DNA of 64,000 bases. Origin: Prolixibacteraceae bacterium UBA6029 (lineage in GTDB: Bacteria; Bacteroidota; Bacteroidia; Bacteroidales; Prolixibacteraceae). Location: assembly GCA_002429385.1 (NCBI GenBank), contig DIZL01000006.1, positions 1 through 64,000 of the forward strand, in the 5' to 3' direction. Each line of letters starts with the position of its first letter. The stretch's first letter is position 1. The position numbers and the translations under genes are program-made. Shown piece after piece: positions 1 to 8,388 of the stretch. Under the pieces are notes generated by a model. The model was not told the origin of the DNA. It saw only the letters and a program-made list of their open reading frames with translations, and did no database searches.

Positions 1-266
1 TCTTTTGCGGAGTTAAGGTATTTCATGAATTGAGTATTCAATTATTAATGCCAACGTTTGTATACCTGCATATTGAGTGTATATCGGTATTAGCTGAAAT
101 GTTTAATCAGTTGATATTTATTTGTTTGTAGATATGGCGCTCTTGGGTGAGGACAACTAATCTCATAGCTTTTGTTTTTGGTGGTTATATTTTTTAAATT
201 TACAAATAACGATACTATTACACAATGTTTTTGGTTAATATTTACCAATCCTTCTAACCCTCCTTT
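1..266. other. Left edge, no supported gene
   Basis: No convincing gene. The first 33 bases are open on the plus strand and end in TGA (last residues read RYFMN), so they could be the 3-prime end of a gene that lies outside the window, but ten codons cannot show this. The rest is AT-rich with stops in all frames. The 62-codon plus-strand reading frame at 172-360 runs into the palindrome that follows and has no recognisable protein features. Confidence 0.3.
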
Positions 267-394
267 TAAACGAGCTATGATCGGGATTCTACTTGTATGC
301 TTATGCTGTGCTTATGCTGTGCTCAAAAAACCATTTAAGCACAGAATAAGCACAGCATAAGCATACAAGTAGAATCCCGATCATAGCTCGTTTA
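267..394. repeat. Long near-perfect palindrome with 11-bp units (element A)
   Basis: Bases 267-323 and 338-394 are reverse complements over 57 positions with one mismatch, separated by a 14-base A-rich loop. Inside the left arm the 11-mer CTTATGCTGTG occurs twice in direct tandem (300-310 and 311-321), preceded by a decayed copy. The outer right edge coincides with the stop codon (392-394, minus strand) of a short open frame. A transcript of either strand would fold into a very long hairpin. It shares its design, inverted arms made of 11-bp units, with the elements at 7327-7438, 24516-24579, 37554-37617 and 46831-46942. Function unknown. Confidence 0.85.
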
Positions 395-499
395 GTATGC
401 GATACTTTGTTTAAGGTATTCGGCAGGATAGCCGGAAGGGGTTTTCATCGGTTCGGCTGCCAAACTTATTTCGGGGTTGTAACCTGTTATTTCAAGGTT
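392..499 (-). pseudogene. Short open frame, possible C-terminal gene remnant
   Basis: An open minus-strand frame of 35 codons starts right after a TGA (500-502) and ends with TAA exactly at the edge of the palindrome. It reads like protein (for example GYNPEISLAAEPMKTPSGYP) but has no usable start; the only Met is at position 18. It could be the 3-prime end of a decayed gene. No family was recognised. Composition is the only support, so this is tentative. Confidence 0.25.
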
Positions 500-545
500 T
501 CAGGAATTAATATTGATCTGTTTTTGCGTCCAAAGAACCAGGAGT

Positions 546-1157
546 TTATTCTTCAAGCATTTTCTTTTTCCGGGCATTAAACTCCTCCTCACTCAGAATG
601 CCCTTTTGTTTTAATTCAAAGAGCTTTTCAAGTTCAGTGGCAACATCATTATGGGATGGTTTTTGCGTATCGGTTGAGATGGCCTTTGCCAATTCCCGTG
701 CCTGGGATAATATCTGTGATTTCTTGTACTCTTCCTGCATTTGTGTAATCGTGTCCTTAAGTTCTTTAGGCTTTTCAACTGAAGAATAGGTCGTTGAACC
801 AATTTCAGCTGCTGTTTGGATCTGAACATTTCCATAATTGAATATCCGTCCCCAGATGGTCTGGTTATAGGTGACATTATTGATTTTATCCAATGGGCTC
901 TCTTTTGAATTGAGCGACAGCACGCCAAATTCATCAATCACTCTTAAATTAGTGACCGCCCAAAGATTATTATTCCTTTCAATAATTTTATAGCACAAAT
1001 AACAGATCAGCACAAGAGGAATAAAATAAGCATAACTACCGATCAGGATTCCGGCGATAAACCCAACAACTGTCAACAGGATAGTCCAACCCAGGGTTAG
1101 CCAATGAGGCCTGATCACCAGGACCAAATTCTCATTACTTTTTAAATCTGTTCTCAT
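546..1157 (-). CDS. bPH-domain and SHOCT-domain membrane protein
   Basis: 203-residue protein of unknown role. Residues 1-20 are a short cytoplasmic lead, followed by two membrane segments (about 22-40 and 43-60). A bacterial PH-like (bPH2) domain covers about 62-145, with the typical WAVTNLRVIDEFGVLS strand pair. After a charged linker the last 30 residues form a SHOCT motif (LEKLFELKQKGILSEEEFN). SHOCT motifs usually close membrane-associated or oligomerising proteins. The start lies 15 bases after the stop of the ParE-like toxin gene, so it may be cotranscribed with that module, although no functional link between the families is known to me. Confidence 0.8.
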   Translation of the reverse strand: MRTDLKSNENLVLVIRPHWLTLGWTILLTVVGFIAGILIGSYAYFIPLVLICYLCYKIIERNNNLWAVTNLRVIDEFGVLSLNSKESPLDKINNVTYNQTIWGRIFNYGNVQIQTAAEIGSTTYSSVEKPKELKDTITQMQEEYKKSQILSQARELAKAISTDTQKPSHNDVATELEKLFELKQKGILSEEEFNARKKKMLEE

Positions 1158-1172
1158 GGTGTAATTGTATAA

Positions 1173-1478
1173 TTAAATCCAATATTGAATATCGCATCGG
1201 TTATCCAGCAAGGCAATAACTTCTATCTTTCCTCTGTGAACTCTGTAATATGCAGATAGTACTTTACTTAAAACGGCTCGTCTGATATCTTTCTTTGTGG
1301 TTGAAGCGGGATAGAGTTCAGGAAAAGCACAAACTGCAATCTCAAACGATTGTAGCAGACGATAAAAATGATCAACCTCCTTGTTGGAAAAATTTGAGGA
1401 TAAATAGCTCCTGATGGAAATTGCGTTTTGCAAAGACCGTTCGGTCCATTGTATCGTTGCAACCTTTGGCTTAGTCAT
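1173..1478 (-). CDS. ParE/RelE-type toxin of a type II toxin-antitoxin pair
   Basis: 101-residue basic protein with the RelE/ParE fold signature: an N-terminal strand (VATIQWTERSLQNAISIRSY), a helical hairpin, the central basic strand (KKDIRRAVLSKVLSAYYRVH) and the closing EVIALLDNR strand. In the family these toxins poison gyrase (ParE) or cleave mRNA on the ribosome (RelE); the sequence does not decide which. It is the second gene of the module: its ATG overlaps the end of the upstream small gene by 8 bases, the usual antitoxin-first coupling. Confidence 0.75.
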   Translation of the reverse strand: MTKPKVATIQWTERSLQNAISIRSYLSSNFSNKEVDHFYRLLQSFEIAVCAFPELYPASTTKKDIRRAVLSKVLSAYYRVHRGKIEVIALLDNRCDIQYWI

Positions 1479-1707
1479 TGTTCAGTCTGTTCCAAAACTT
1501 ATTGGAATCCATCAGTTTCCCTTCATCAGCATCCTTAATACCAGCTAGGATTTGTTTCTTTTGTAATGTTGCGAGTTCTTCCCACCAATCATTCTTTTCT
1601 CTTGAAACTCTTAATCCATCAAGAAACTGAATAAGATCAGCATCAGTAAGCTGATTTATCCAACCGATCAAATCCAGTTTAATTCCATTCAGTTCTGCAG
1701 TTGACAT
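1471..1707 (-). CDS. Putative antitoxin partner of the ParE-like toxin
   Basis: 78 residues from the ATG at 1707, beginning MSTAELNGIKLDLIGWINQL. The frame is open about 29 codons further upstream, but that part (hydrophobic, with two Cys) does not fit an antitoxin, and the short form has the acidic helical look of Bacteroidota addiction-module antitoxins: a DLIQFLDGL helix, then WWEEL and a charged C-terminal helix rich in Lys, Asp and Glu. The 8-base overlap with the toxin gene supports the assignment. The family is inferred mainly from context; no DNA-binding motif is obvious. Confidence 0.6.
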   Translation of the reverse strand: MSTAELNGIKLDLIGWINQLTDADLIQFLDGLRVSREKNDWWEELATLQKKQILAGIKDADEGKLMDSNKFWNRLNND

Positions 1708-1794
1708 CTGTTTTGTTTTACGATATACAAATATACAAAAAGCAAGAATACCTTTTTCAGCAATATTGCTAATTGCCCACTTGGTAAACCTCAA

Positions 1795-1836
1795 CCTGAA
1801 ACCTGAAACTTTTAACTTTTAACTTTTAACTTTTAC
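1795..1836. repeat. Heptamer-phased tract at the fadD-like 3-prime end
   Basis: Six consecutive 7-bp units: two CCTGAAA, three CTTTTAA and one CTTTTAC. The tract overlaps the stop codon of the acyl-CoA synthetase gene (1833-1835, minus strand). It is one of several tracts in this window with an exact 7-bp period but different unit sequences. Confidence 0.75.
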
Positions 1837-3707
1837 AGCTTCAGCCTCTTGATAAATTCATTGATATCGAAATTCAGGTTGATATTGATCTTTGGAAGCC
1901 TGAACTTACTCCCATGCTGTGGCTTCGAAACAGAGAAGATCTCATCAATCACCGCCTTGTATTTATCGGCCACATAGTTTCTTTTCAGCTTCAGGGTAGG
2001 CGATAATTCACCCGATTGGGGTGTCCACTCTTCGCTGACAAGGCGGAACCGTTTTATCTCTTCATGTTCTCCCAGTGTTTTATTGATGATGGCCACTTCT
2101 TTCTGAAGCTGGGCAATCACCTCAGGCTTCAGGATCAGGTCTTCATTGTTTTGGAAATAGATTTTACGTTGACTGCACCAATCGTGCAGATAGGTGAGAT
2201 TAGGCGAAATAAGCGCACTGGCAAACTTTTCGCCTGCCCCGATCACCATTACCTGTTCGATGAAAAAGGAGGCCTTCATCTTGTTCTCAATCATCTGCGG
2301 GGCGATATATTTTCCGCCCGAAAGTTTAAACATCTCTTTCTTTCTATCCGTAATTTTCAGGTAACGGTTCTCTTTGAGTATCCCGATGTCGCCGGTATGG
2401 AACCAGCCTTCCTCATCAATCACCTCAGCGGTTAATTCCGGGGCCTTGTAATAACCTTTCATCACACCCGGTCCCTTGCAGAGGATTTCACCATCTTCGG
2501 CAAACTTCAGTTCTACATTGCTCAGCACCTCTCCTACCGTACCAATCTTCATGACTCCTGTCGATGGGTTGTTCACTGCAATGACCGGTGAGGTTTCGGT
2601 CAGTCCGTAGCCTTCCAGGTTCAACATTCCGGCCATTCCCAGAACACGCGCAATGCGGGGTTGCAGGGCAGCGCCCCCCGATACGATGTAAACGATATTG
2701 CCACCAAGGGCCTGCCTCCATTTTGAATAGATCAGCCGATCAGCCAACCTGATTCGTATTCTCAGGAAGAAATTGTATTTTTTATTGTATTCAAAATGCC
2801 TTGTCAGGCTGAGCGCCCAGAAATACACCACCTTTTTCAGACCATTCAGTTCATTGCCTTTCGAGACAAAACCATCATACACCCTTTCCAGTAATCGGGG
2901 AACCGAGTTAAACATGTGAGGCTTTATTTCCTTGATGGCGGTTACGATCTGGCCAAGGTTCCCGACATAGTAAACACCCATACCCTTGTACTGAAAATGG
3001 TAATTTACACTGCGCTCGTAAACATGGCAAAGCGGCAGAAAACTGATTACCCGGTGATCCTTCCCCAGGTTATGCATCTTCGAATGTTCCACGAAATTCG
3101 ATACCAGGTTGGTATGGGTAAGCATCACCCCTTTAGGTACGCCTGTTGTTCCTGAAGTGTAAATGATCGTTGCCAGGTCCTCCGGATCAATCGTCTCCTT
3201 GATTTGTTCAAGCTGCCCTGAAAGTTCCTCCTGACGGCTCTTGCCTTGAAGTATGATTTCCTCGTAGTTCCTCACCCCCGGAATGACATCAAACGAGAAA
3301 ATCAGTGGTGTTTCAGACAAATTGTTTGCAATAGGGACCAATTTCTCATAAAGCTTACGGTCACCCACAAGCAGTAATTTAATTTCGGCATGTTGGAGGA
3401 TATACCCATATTCTTCGTCACTGATGGTTGGGTAGATCGGAACATGGATAATCCCTGTCATGGCCATACCCATATCGGCAAAGTTCCATTCAGGACGATT
3501 GGTGGTTACTGTAGCAACCTTATCCCCCTTTTTCAGGCCCAGATCCATTAACCCCATGGCAAACTGGTACGATTTTTCAACGTACTCGGCAGTGTTGTAT
3601 ATATACCAGTCATTACCGCTTTTACCGCCCAACGCATCCACTCTCGGAAATTCCCGAAGAATTCGCTCCAGGATATCAAAAGTCCGTTTCACCTCAGTTG
3701 CCATCAT
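1833..3707 (-). CDS. Long-chain acyl-CoA synthetase (AMP-forming)
   Basis: 624-residue enzyme of the adenylate-forming superfamily that activates fatty acids with ATP and CoA, feeding beta-oxidation or phospholipid synthesis. The phosphate-binding motif IIYTSGTTGVPKG is at 181-193, the adenine motif GYGLTETSP at 367-375, the WFHTGD segment at 435-440 and the hinge DRKKEMFKLSGGKYIAP at 454-470. Length and the insertion after the hinge fit the FAA1/FadD15-like long-chain branch rather than acetyl-CoA synthetases. Two adjacent ATGs (3707 and 3704) could serve as start. It appears to be a single-gene unit; the 3-prime end runs into a heptamer tract. Confidence 0.9.
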   Translation of the reverse strand: MMATEVKRTFDILERILREFPRVDALGGKSGNDWYIYNTAEYVEKSYQFAMGLMDLGLKKGDKVATVTTNRPEWNFADMGMAMTGIIHVPIYPTISDEEYGYILQHAEIKLLLVGDRKLYEKLVPIANNLSETPLIFSFDVIPGVRNYEEIILQGKSRQEELSGQLEQIKETIDPEDLATIIYTSGTTGVPKGVMLTHTNLVSNFVEHSKMHNLGKDHRVISFLPLCHVYERSVNYHFQYKGMGVYYVGNLGQIVTAIKEIKPHMFNSVPRLLERVYDGFVSKGNELNGLKKVVYFWALSLTRHFEYNKKYNFFLRIRIRLADRLIYSKWRQALGGNIVYIVSGGAALQPRIARVLGMAGMLNLEGYGLTETSPVIAVNNPSTGVMKIGTVGEVLSNVELKFAEDGEILCKGPGVMKGYYKAPELTAEVIDEEGWFHTGDIGILKENRYLKITDRKKEMFKLSGGKYIAPQMIENKMKASFFIEQVMVIGAGEKFASALISPNLTYLHDWCSQRKIYFQNNEDLILKPEVIAQLQKEVAIINKTLGEHEEIKRFRLVSEEWTPQSGELSPTLKLKRNYVADKYKAVIDEIFSVSKPQHGSKFRLPKININLNFDINEFIKRLKL

Positions 3708-3790
3708 TTCAGGGTTTAGATGTTAATCAAGACCTTAAAGATAGTATTATTTTGAACTTTAATAATATCCCTAAGTTAACCCTGCTGGTC

Positions 3791-3881
3791 AAAGATGGAA
3801 ATCATGGGGATTCCATCTTTTCATATGGAGAGTGCAAATGATTGTGGATCCTACAATTTAAGGAAGAAAGAGATGGAATCC
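3791..3881. terminator. Hairpins downstream of the ResB-CcsA gene
   Basis: AAAGATGGAA (3791-3800) and TTCCATCTTT (3811-3820) form a perfect 10-bp stem. GGATTCCATC (3809-3818) can alternatively pair with GATGGAATCC at about 3872-3881. The site follows the 3-prime end of the minus-strand gene ending at 4014 and precedes the acyl-CoA synthetase, so a terminator role is likely, although there is no clear U-run. The motif pair GGATTCCATC/GATGGAATCC recurs in the strong terminator at 47105-47146. Confidence 0.45.
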
Positions 3882-3910
3882 TTTTGGGCCCCTTATACAG
3901 GCATATCTTT

Positions 3911-3988
3911 GCCACCAAAACACCAAAACACTAAATTCCACCAAAAAAGTTGCCTTGGTGTAATTTAGTGCCTTGGTGCCTTGGTGGC
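3911..3988. repeat. Inverted repeat built of 8-bp units
   Basis: The left arm (3911-3944) contains tandem ACCAAAAC-type octamers and the right arm (3953-3988) tandem CCTTGGTG octamers. The arms are imperfect reverse complements around a short spacer. The element fills the 3-prime side of the ResB-CcsA gene and could act as a terminator or be a non-autonomous repeat. Confidence 0.7.
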
Positions 3989-4013
3989 GTATTTTATTTT
4001 TAGACTTTCCGTT

Positions 4014-7000
4014 TTATGCTTTGCTATCTATATCCAGATTCTTCTGCTTGGAACTTGAATAAATCATTATCGCTGCAATAACAGCAATCATTACATACAC
4101 CGACCAGGGAACCGCCCCTGCCGATCCCTGTCCGTAAGAATGCATTCCGCTCAGGTAATAATTCACCCCGAAATAGGTCATCAGTATCGAGCTAAACCCA
4201 AGCACTGTGGCCAGTGTATAATTGTAAATCCCTTTTAAAGAAGGAATCATGCGCATATGGGCAATAAACGAATAGACCACCACGCTAACCAGAGCCCAGG
4301 TTTCCTTCGAATCCCATCCCCAGTAGCGGCCCCAGCTTTCATTGGCCCAGACACCCCCCAGAAAGGTCCCGATCGTAAGCATATATAGTCCAATGGTAAC
4401 CGACAACTCGCTGATGGTAGTCAGCTGAAGGATCAGTCCTTTGATATTCCTGCTGTTTTGGGGATTACTGATACAAAAGAGAATAAGAACCAGCAACCCG
4501 ACAAATGCGCTCATCCCGATAAATCCATAACTTGCAGTAATGATGGCTACATGGATCATCAGCCAATAGGAGTTCAATACAGGCACCAAATGGGTGATTT
4601 CAGGGTTCATCCAATTCAGGTGAGCTACAAACAGTATGATACCCGAAAGCATGGCAGCAGTGCCGATAACCATCGGATATTTCCTCCCGAAGATCATTCC
4701 GGCAAGCATGGACGCCCAGGCCACATAAACCATCGATTCATACCCGTTTGACCAAGGTGCATGACCTGAAACATACCAGCGCAATACCAGCCCAAAGGTA
4801 TGAAGCAAAAACCCAAGACCAATCAGCAGTGTAAATCCAATCCGTGTCTTCGAACCGATAGTCTTCTGCCTAAAGATATTGACAAATAAAACAATCAGCA
4901 GGATAAAGCCAACCGACAAATAAATCGGGAACACGCGCTTAAACGGATTGAGCGAATTATAGAATATCTCCATGTCCTTCCGGCTGTCTGAGGGAAGATA
5001 AGCAGAAGCGAACTTCTTCTGGTAGAAATCTATTCCACCTATGATCTGCGTGGCATTCACATCCCCTTTCCCTGTGATTGCATCTTTCAGGAGTACAAAT
5101 CCGCTCGAGACAAACAAGGAATCAGCCGACACTAAACCCACAGGTTTGCTTCCCGGGGCATACCATTTGGTGGCCTTATTTGGTCCGGGAAACAGGCTGA
5201 ACATTTCTCCATTAATGACCATAAAGCAAATATTAACCCGCTCGTCGAGGTTGATCAGTTCCTTGTCATAGACATTTCTCATGGCCGGCATCTTTGCGAA
5301 TGCTGCTTTTACCGGTTCCAGCAGTTTATAGCTTCCCTTATCATCAAAGAAGGTGGTTAGCGGAACCCGGGTTTCGGTTACTCCGACCGTTTTCATCAGT
5401 TGCGGATCAGATACCTTGACCAGATCAACATTCTTCCAAAGTTCGGGATAGAGATACAATCCGAGCATCACTTCTTCAGGCGATCGTCCTTCAAATTCTG
5501 ACTGACGGCTTACTTTCCGCAGAAATTCTGAAGCCAGGGTCGATACAGGTTCAATACGTCCGTCCAGTCCCTGTATCCATAATTTCGAGAAACCTTTCAA
5601 TACTGACTGGTCTATCCTTGGAATAGTAGCTATATCCGAATCGCTTGCCCTTGCTGAACCAATGCTAATCGTCAACATCAATAAGATGACCAATGTGGCA
5701 GGTTTCGAATATTGCTTCAGTCGACGCACCAAAGTCTGGAACCTTGAATTTTTACTGAAAAGGGCCAGAACAAATCCAATGGCTAATAACAGATAACCAA
5801 TATAGGTTATATCCGTTCCCAACTCATCGGCATTCACCGACAGCACTGTACCGAACTCATCCTGATCATAGGAGGACTGGAAGAACTTATAACCCCGGTA
5901 GTTCAACGTATTATTCATAAAAACCCTGACGGGTCGTGTTACGTTTCGCTCCTGATCTTTTAAAACCAATTCACTGGCATATGATGCAGGACTTTCAGAG
6001 CCCGGATATTTCTCCAGTTCAAAATGAGTCAGTTGTAACGCGAAGGGAAGATAAATCGGATAAGTTCCGTAGGTAAACTCTACGGTCGAGTTCCCGACCC
6101 TTGCATTTACAGGCTCACCAACCACACCATGACGTCCCAGCACATTTACAGTCTGCTTGTTTGAACCATCCGAAACTTCAAGAACAACGGCATCTTCTGT
6201 CGCATTCCCAGAGGGATCAGCCGCCACATTCATGGTGGCATGTTCGTAAAACTTTTTCACTAAAAGCAGGTAACCGTCAAAAGCATATAACTGCATCGTT
6301 TTAACCGGTATCCTTACGTTGGCAGGAACACCCTCCGATGCTCCACCAGTCATCGATCGTATCTCGATTGGCCGGTCTGAAACCACAAAAAGGCTGTCTC
6401 CCTTACTCGAAAACTGAACATTTGCACCCGGCGAATCGTAACCCAATAAAACTGTTCCAAGGTTGGCCTTATTCCCTTTTGCAAAAGCATAATTCTCCCT
6501 ACCCTGCCCCTGCGATACCACAAAATCGATCATTTCAGGACCTGTTGAGCTGGCAGACACATTTCGCATCGCATTCTTGATAAACCCGACCGACTTTACA
6601 CTGACCTCCCGTCCGTCGACTTTTAGTTTTTCGCTGAAACCCCTGTAAGAAAGTTCCGAAAACAGAACTGTCGCGCTCGCTTGCTGATCACCGCATTTAA
6701 TACTAAGTTCATCGTCAGCAGAAGAAATAAAGTTAACCTCCTGGCCTTCGCGGATGTGCATGACCCCTTCGAAGCTGATGTAACGGGTAATGCCGGCGCC
6801 AATCAGGATAATGATAAAGGAAATATGGAAGATCCCTACGGGAAGTTTCTGCAGGGTATACATTTTATGCCGGATAAAATTGACCAACAGATTGATGGCC
6901 AGAAGTAACAAAATCAGGCTAAACCAAAGTGAATTATAGATCAGGCCACGTGCAGCTTCAGTTCCATAACCGTTTTCGACAAATGTGGCTATTCCCATAG

Positions 7001-7079
7001 CAAAGGCAAAGACCAGCAGCAAAAAGCCCATAAACGGGAACGAAACAAGAAAATTCAGTATTTTTTTCATCAGGGACAT
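4014..7079 (-). CDS. Fused ResB-CcsA cytochrome c biogenesis protein (System II)
   Basis: 1021-residue membrane protein joining the two halves of the System II haem lyase, which carries haem across the membrane and attaches it to apocytochromes c. The N-terminal half (to about residue 460) is ResB/CcsB-like: membrane segments at about 15-32, 50-68 and 82-100, then a long periplasmic domain. A middle periplasmic segment (about 500-720) follows. The C-terminal half is CcsA, with several membrane helices and the haem-binding WWD region at about 915-940 (WGRYWGWDSKETWALV). Such fusions occur in Bacteroidota and epsilonproteobacteria. The gene stands alone; no cytochrome gene is adjacent. Confidence 0.92.
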   Translation of the reverse strand: MSLMKKILNFLVSFPFMGFLLLVFAFAMGIATFVENGYGTEAARGLIYNSLWFSLILLLLAINLLVNFIRHKMYTLQKLPVGIFHISFIIILIGAGITRYISFEGVMHIREGQEVNFISSADDELSIKCGDQQASATVLFSELSYRGFSEKLKVDGREVSVKSVGFIKNAMRNVSASSTGPEMIDFVVSQGQGRENYAFAKGNKANLGTVLLGYDSPGANVQFSSKGDSLFVVSDRPIEIRSMTGGASEGVPANVRIPVKTMQLYAFDGYLLLVKKFYEHATMNVAADPSGNATEDAVVLEVSDGSNKQTVNVLGRHGVVGEPVNARVGNSTVEFTYGTYPIYLPFALQLTHFELEKYPGSESPASYASELVLKDQERNVTRPVRVFMNNTLNYRGYKFFQSSYDQDEFGTVLSVNADELGTDITYIGYLLLAIGFVLALFSKNSRFQTLVRRLKQYSKPATLVILLMLTISIGSARASDSDIATIPRIDQSVLKGFSKLWIQGLDGRIEPVSTLASEFLRKVSRQSEFEGRSPEEVMLGLYLYPELWKNVDLVKVSDPQLMKTVGVTETRVPLTTFFDDKGSYKLLEPVKAAFAKMPAMRNVYDKELINLDERVNICFMVINGEMFSLFPGPNKATKWYAPGSKPVGLVSADSLFVSSGFVLLKDAITGKGDVNATQIIGGIDFYQKKFASAYLPSDSRKDMEIFYNSLNPFKRVFPIYLSVGFILLIVLFVNIFRQKTIGSKTRIGFTLLIGLGFLLHTFGLVLRWYVSGHAPWSNGYESMVYVAWASMLAGMIFGRKYPMVIGTAAMLSGIILFVAHLNWMNPEITHLVPVLNSYWLMIHVAIITASYGFIGMSAFVGLLVLILFCISNPQNSRNIKGLILQLTTISELSVTIGLYMLTIGTFLGGVWANESWGRYWGWDSKETWALVSVVVYSFIAHMRMIPSLKGIYNYTLATVLGFSSILMTYFGVNYYLSGMHSYGQGSAGAVPWSVYVMIAVIAAIMIYSSSKQKNLDIDSKA

Positions 7080-7182
7080 TTTAATTTGGAATCATTACAA
7101 ATAATAACGCTAAAGTATTATTTTTCGATATATATTAAAAAAAAAGTCTGCATGAATACAGACACAGGCCTATAACAGATTC

Positions 7183-7198
7183 CAACCCTTTTGGGTTG
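7183..7198. repeat. Small perfect hairpin upstream of ResB-CcsA
   Basis: CAACCC, TTTT, GGGTTG make a 6-bp stem with a 4-base loop about 100 bases upstream of the ResB-CcsA start. It could be a transcript leader structure or the remains of a terminator for the gene before it. No further support. Confidence 0.3.
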
Positions 7199-7326
7199 AA
7201 GCGGGTCACACCTTTTTTGAAAATAACAGTTAATAGGAATCAAAGATTGAAATAATCAACCAAACCGCATTTTTATCCTTATCCGAACAGGGTTGGCCTG
7301 CCCATCGAATGACTATCCCGTGTCAC

Positions 7327-7438
7327 CTTGTGTATAGCTTGTGTGTACCTTGTGTGTACCTTGTGTGTACCTTGTGTGTTCAGGAACACATAAGGTACAC
7401 TTATTGTACACTTATTCTACACTAAATGTATACTCAAA
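7327..7438. repeat. 11-bp-unit inverted element, five units per arm (element B)
   Basis: Left arm: CTTGTGTATAG, three exact copies of CTTGTGTGTAC and CTTGTGTGTTC (7327-7381). After a 2-base loop the right arm is GAACACATAAG, two copies of GTACACTTATT, CTACACTAAAT and GTATACTCAAA (7384-7438). The innermost pair is complementary at 10 of 11 positions; outer pairs match at the unit starts. The whole is 112 bp and lies between mtgA and the ResB-CcsA gene. The element at 46831-46942 has the same number of units, the same centre (GAACACATA) and related flanks, so both are copies of one family. Confidence 0.85.
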
Positions 7439-7535
7439 CAGGCAAGGTATACCTACCCGGATATAACGAAATACCAGCGTTAGGGTTACAGGAATTGCTG
7501 AATGAATTGTGTTTGTTCTTTCTTCGGATAAATCT

Positions 7536-8231
7536 TTACTTGAACCGCAAAGTGCCCCATTCATTCATTTGACCGACGATCCAGCCAATGCGGCGTTGAA
7601 CGTATGGTCCGGGTGGGTTGGCGCTGTATTCAAGCGGATTGGGGAGAATGGCAGCAATGGCAGCCGCCTGAGTCCATGAAAGGTTTTTGGCAGTGGTATG
7701 CCAGTAGAAGTTGGCAGCAGCTTCAGCGCCATAGATGCCGTTTCCCATCTCAATGCTGTTCAGGTAGACTTCCATGATTCTCTCTTTGCCCCAAACGAAT
7801 TCTATAAGGACGGTAAAATAGACTTCGAAGCCTTTACGAATCCAGTCCCGGCCCGGCCACAGGAATACATTCTTGGCCGTTTGCTGCGAAATGGTACTCG
7901 CTCCCCGCAAGCGTTCACCACGCTTTGCCGCTTCTATGGACTGATGGATAGCCTTCATATCGAATCCTGAATGGTTCATGAAATTCTGATCCTCGCTGCA
8001 TACTACCGCCAGGGGAAGATTCTTGGAAATTTCATCCAGGGAGACCCATTCGTGTTTCAGGCGAAGTTTATCGGAAGAAAAGAGTTGCTCTCCGCAGCGG
8101 ATAAGCATCAACGGAGTGACGGGCACAGGGACGAACCGAAAGAGTACCACGGAAATAAGGGACAGTGCGAAAAGTCCCACCGCGGTTTTCCAGGCAATAC
8201 GAATTATCTTTTTACCCAGCGTTTTTTCCAT
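7536..8231 (-). CDS. mtgA: Monofunctional peptidoglycan glycosyltransferase
   Basis: 231-residue GT51 enzyme that polymerises lipid II into glycan strands without a transpeptidase domain. One N-terminal membrane anchor (residues 12-30) is followed by the GT51 motifs: EDQNFMNHSGFD, with the catalytic Glu, then RGASTISQQTAKN, and KERIMEVYLNSIEMG with the second Glu. The ATG at 8231 (MEKTLGKKIIRIAWK) is preferred to the one 48 codons upstream at 8375, because the extra part matches nothing in the family and contains an intergenic hairpin repeat. Length is normal for MtgA. Confidence 0.93.
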   Translation of the reverse strand: MEKTLGKKIIRIAWKTAVGLFALSLISVVLFRFVPVPVTPLMLIRCGEQLFSSDKLRLKHEWVSLDEISKNLPLAVVCSEDQNFMNHSGFDMKAIHQSIEAAKRGERLRGASTISQQTAKNVFLWPGRDWIRKGFEVYFTVLIEFVWGKERIMEVYLNSIEMGNGIYGAEAAANFYWHTTAKNLSWTQAAAIAAILPNPLEYSANPPGPYVQRRIGWIVGQMNEWGTLRFK

Positions 8232-8359
8232 TACTTCAGAAATGAATTGAAAGCTGCAGGCAAAATTACATAAAATGTGACGACATTGTTTAATTGCACC
8301 AAAAAAGAGGAGTTCATTTGGTCTCCCAATTAAATCCTCTTCCTCTATTTGTTCTGACG

Positions 8360-8385
8360 CTGACAGGTTTTTCAAACGCTGTCAG
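8360..8385. repeat. Small palindromic repeat upstream of mtgA
   Basis: CTGACAG (8360-8366) and CTGTCAG (8379-8385) form a 7-bp stem around a T-rich then A-rich loop. Palindromes of this kind (CTGACAGG/CCTGTCAG) are frequent between genes in Bacteroidota, to my knowledge. It lies in the open-frame extension before the likely mtgA start, which argues against that extension being translated. It may help terminate alaS transcription. Confidence 0.45.
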
Positions 8386-8388
8386 GGC

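Noticed and set aside
172..360. 62-codon plus-strand frame
   Set aside because: Its second half is the left arm and loop of the palindrome; there is no protein signature.
3460..3726. Plus-strand frame opposite the acyl-CoA synthetase
   Set aside because: Shadow of a gene with complete motifs; no family resemblance.
8232..8375. Longer mtgA start at 8375
   Set aside because: The extension contains an intergenic palindrome and precedes the normal cytoplasmic lead and membrane anchor of MtgA.
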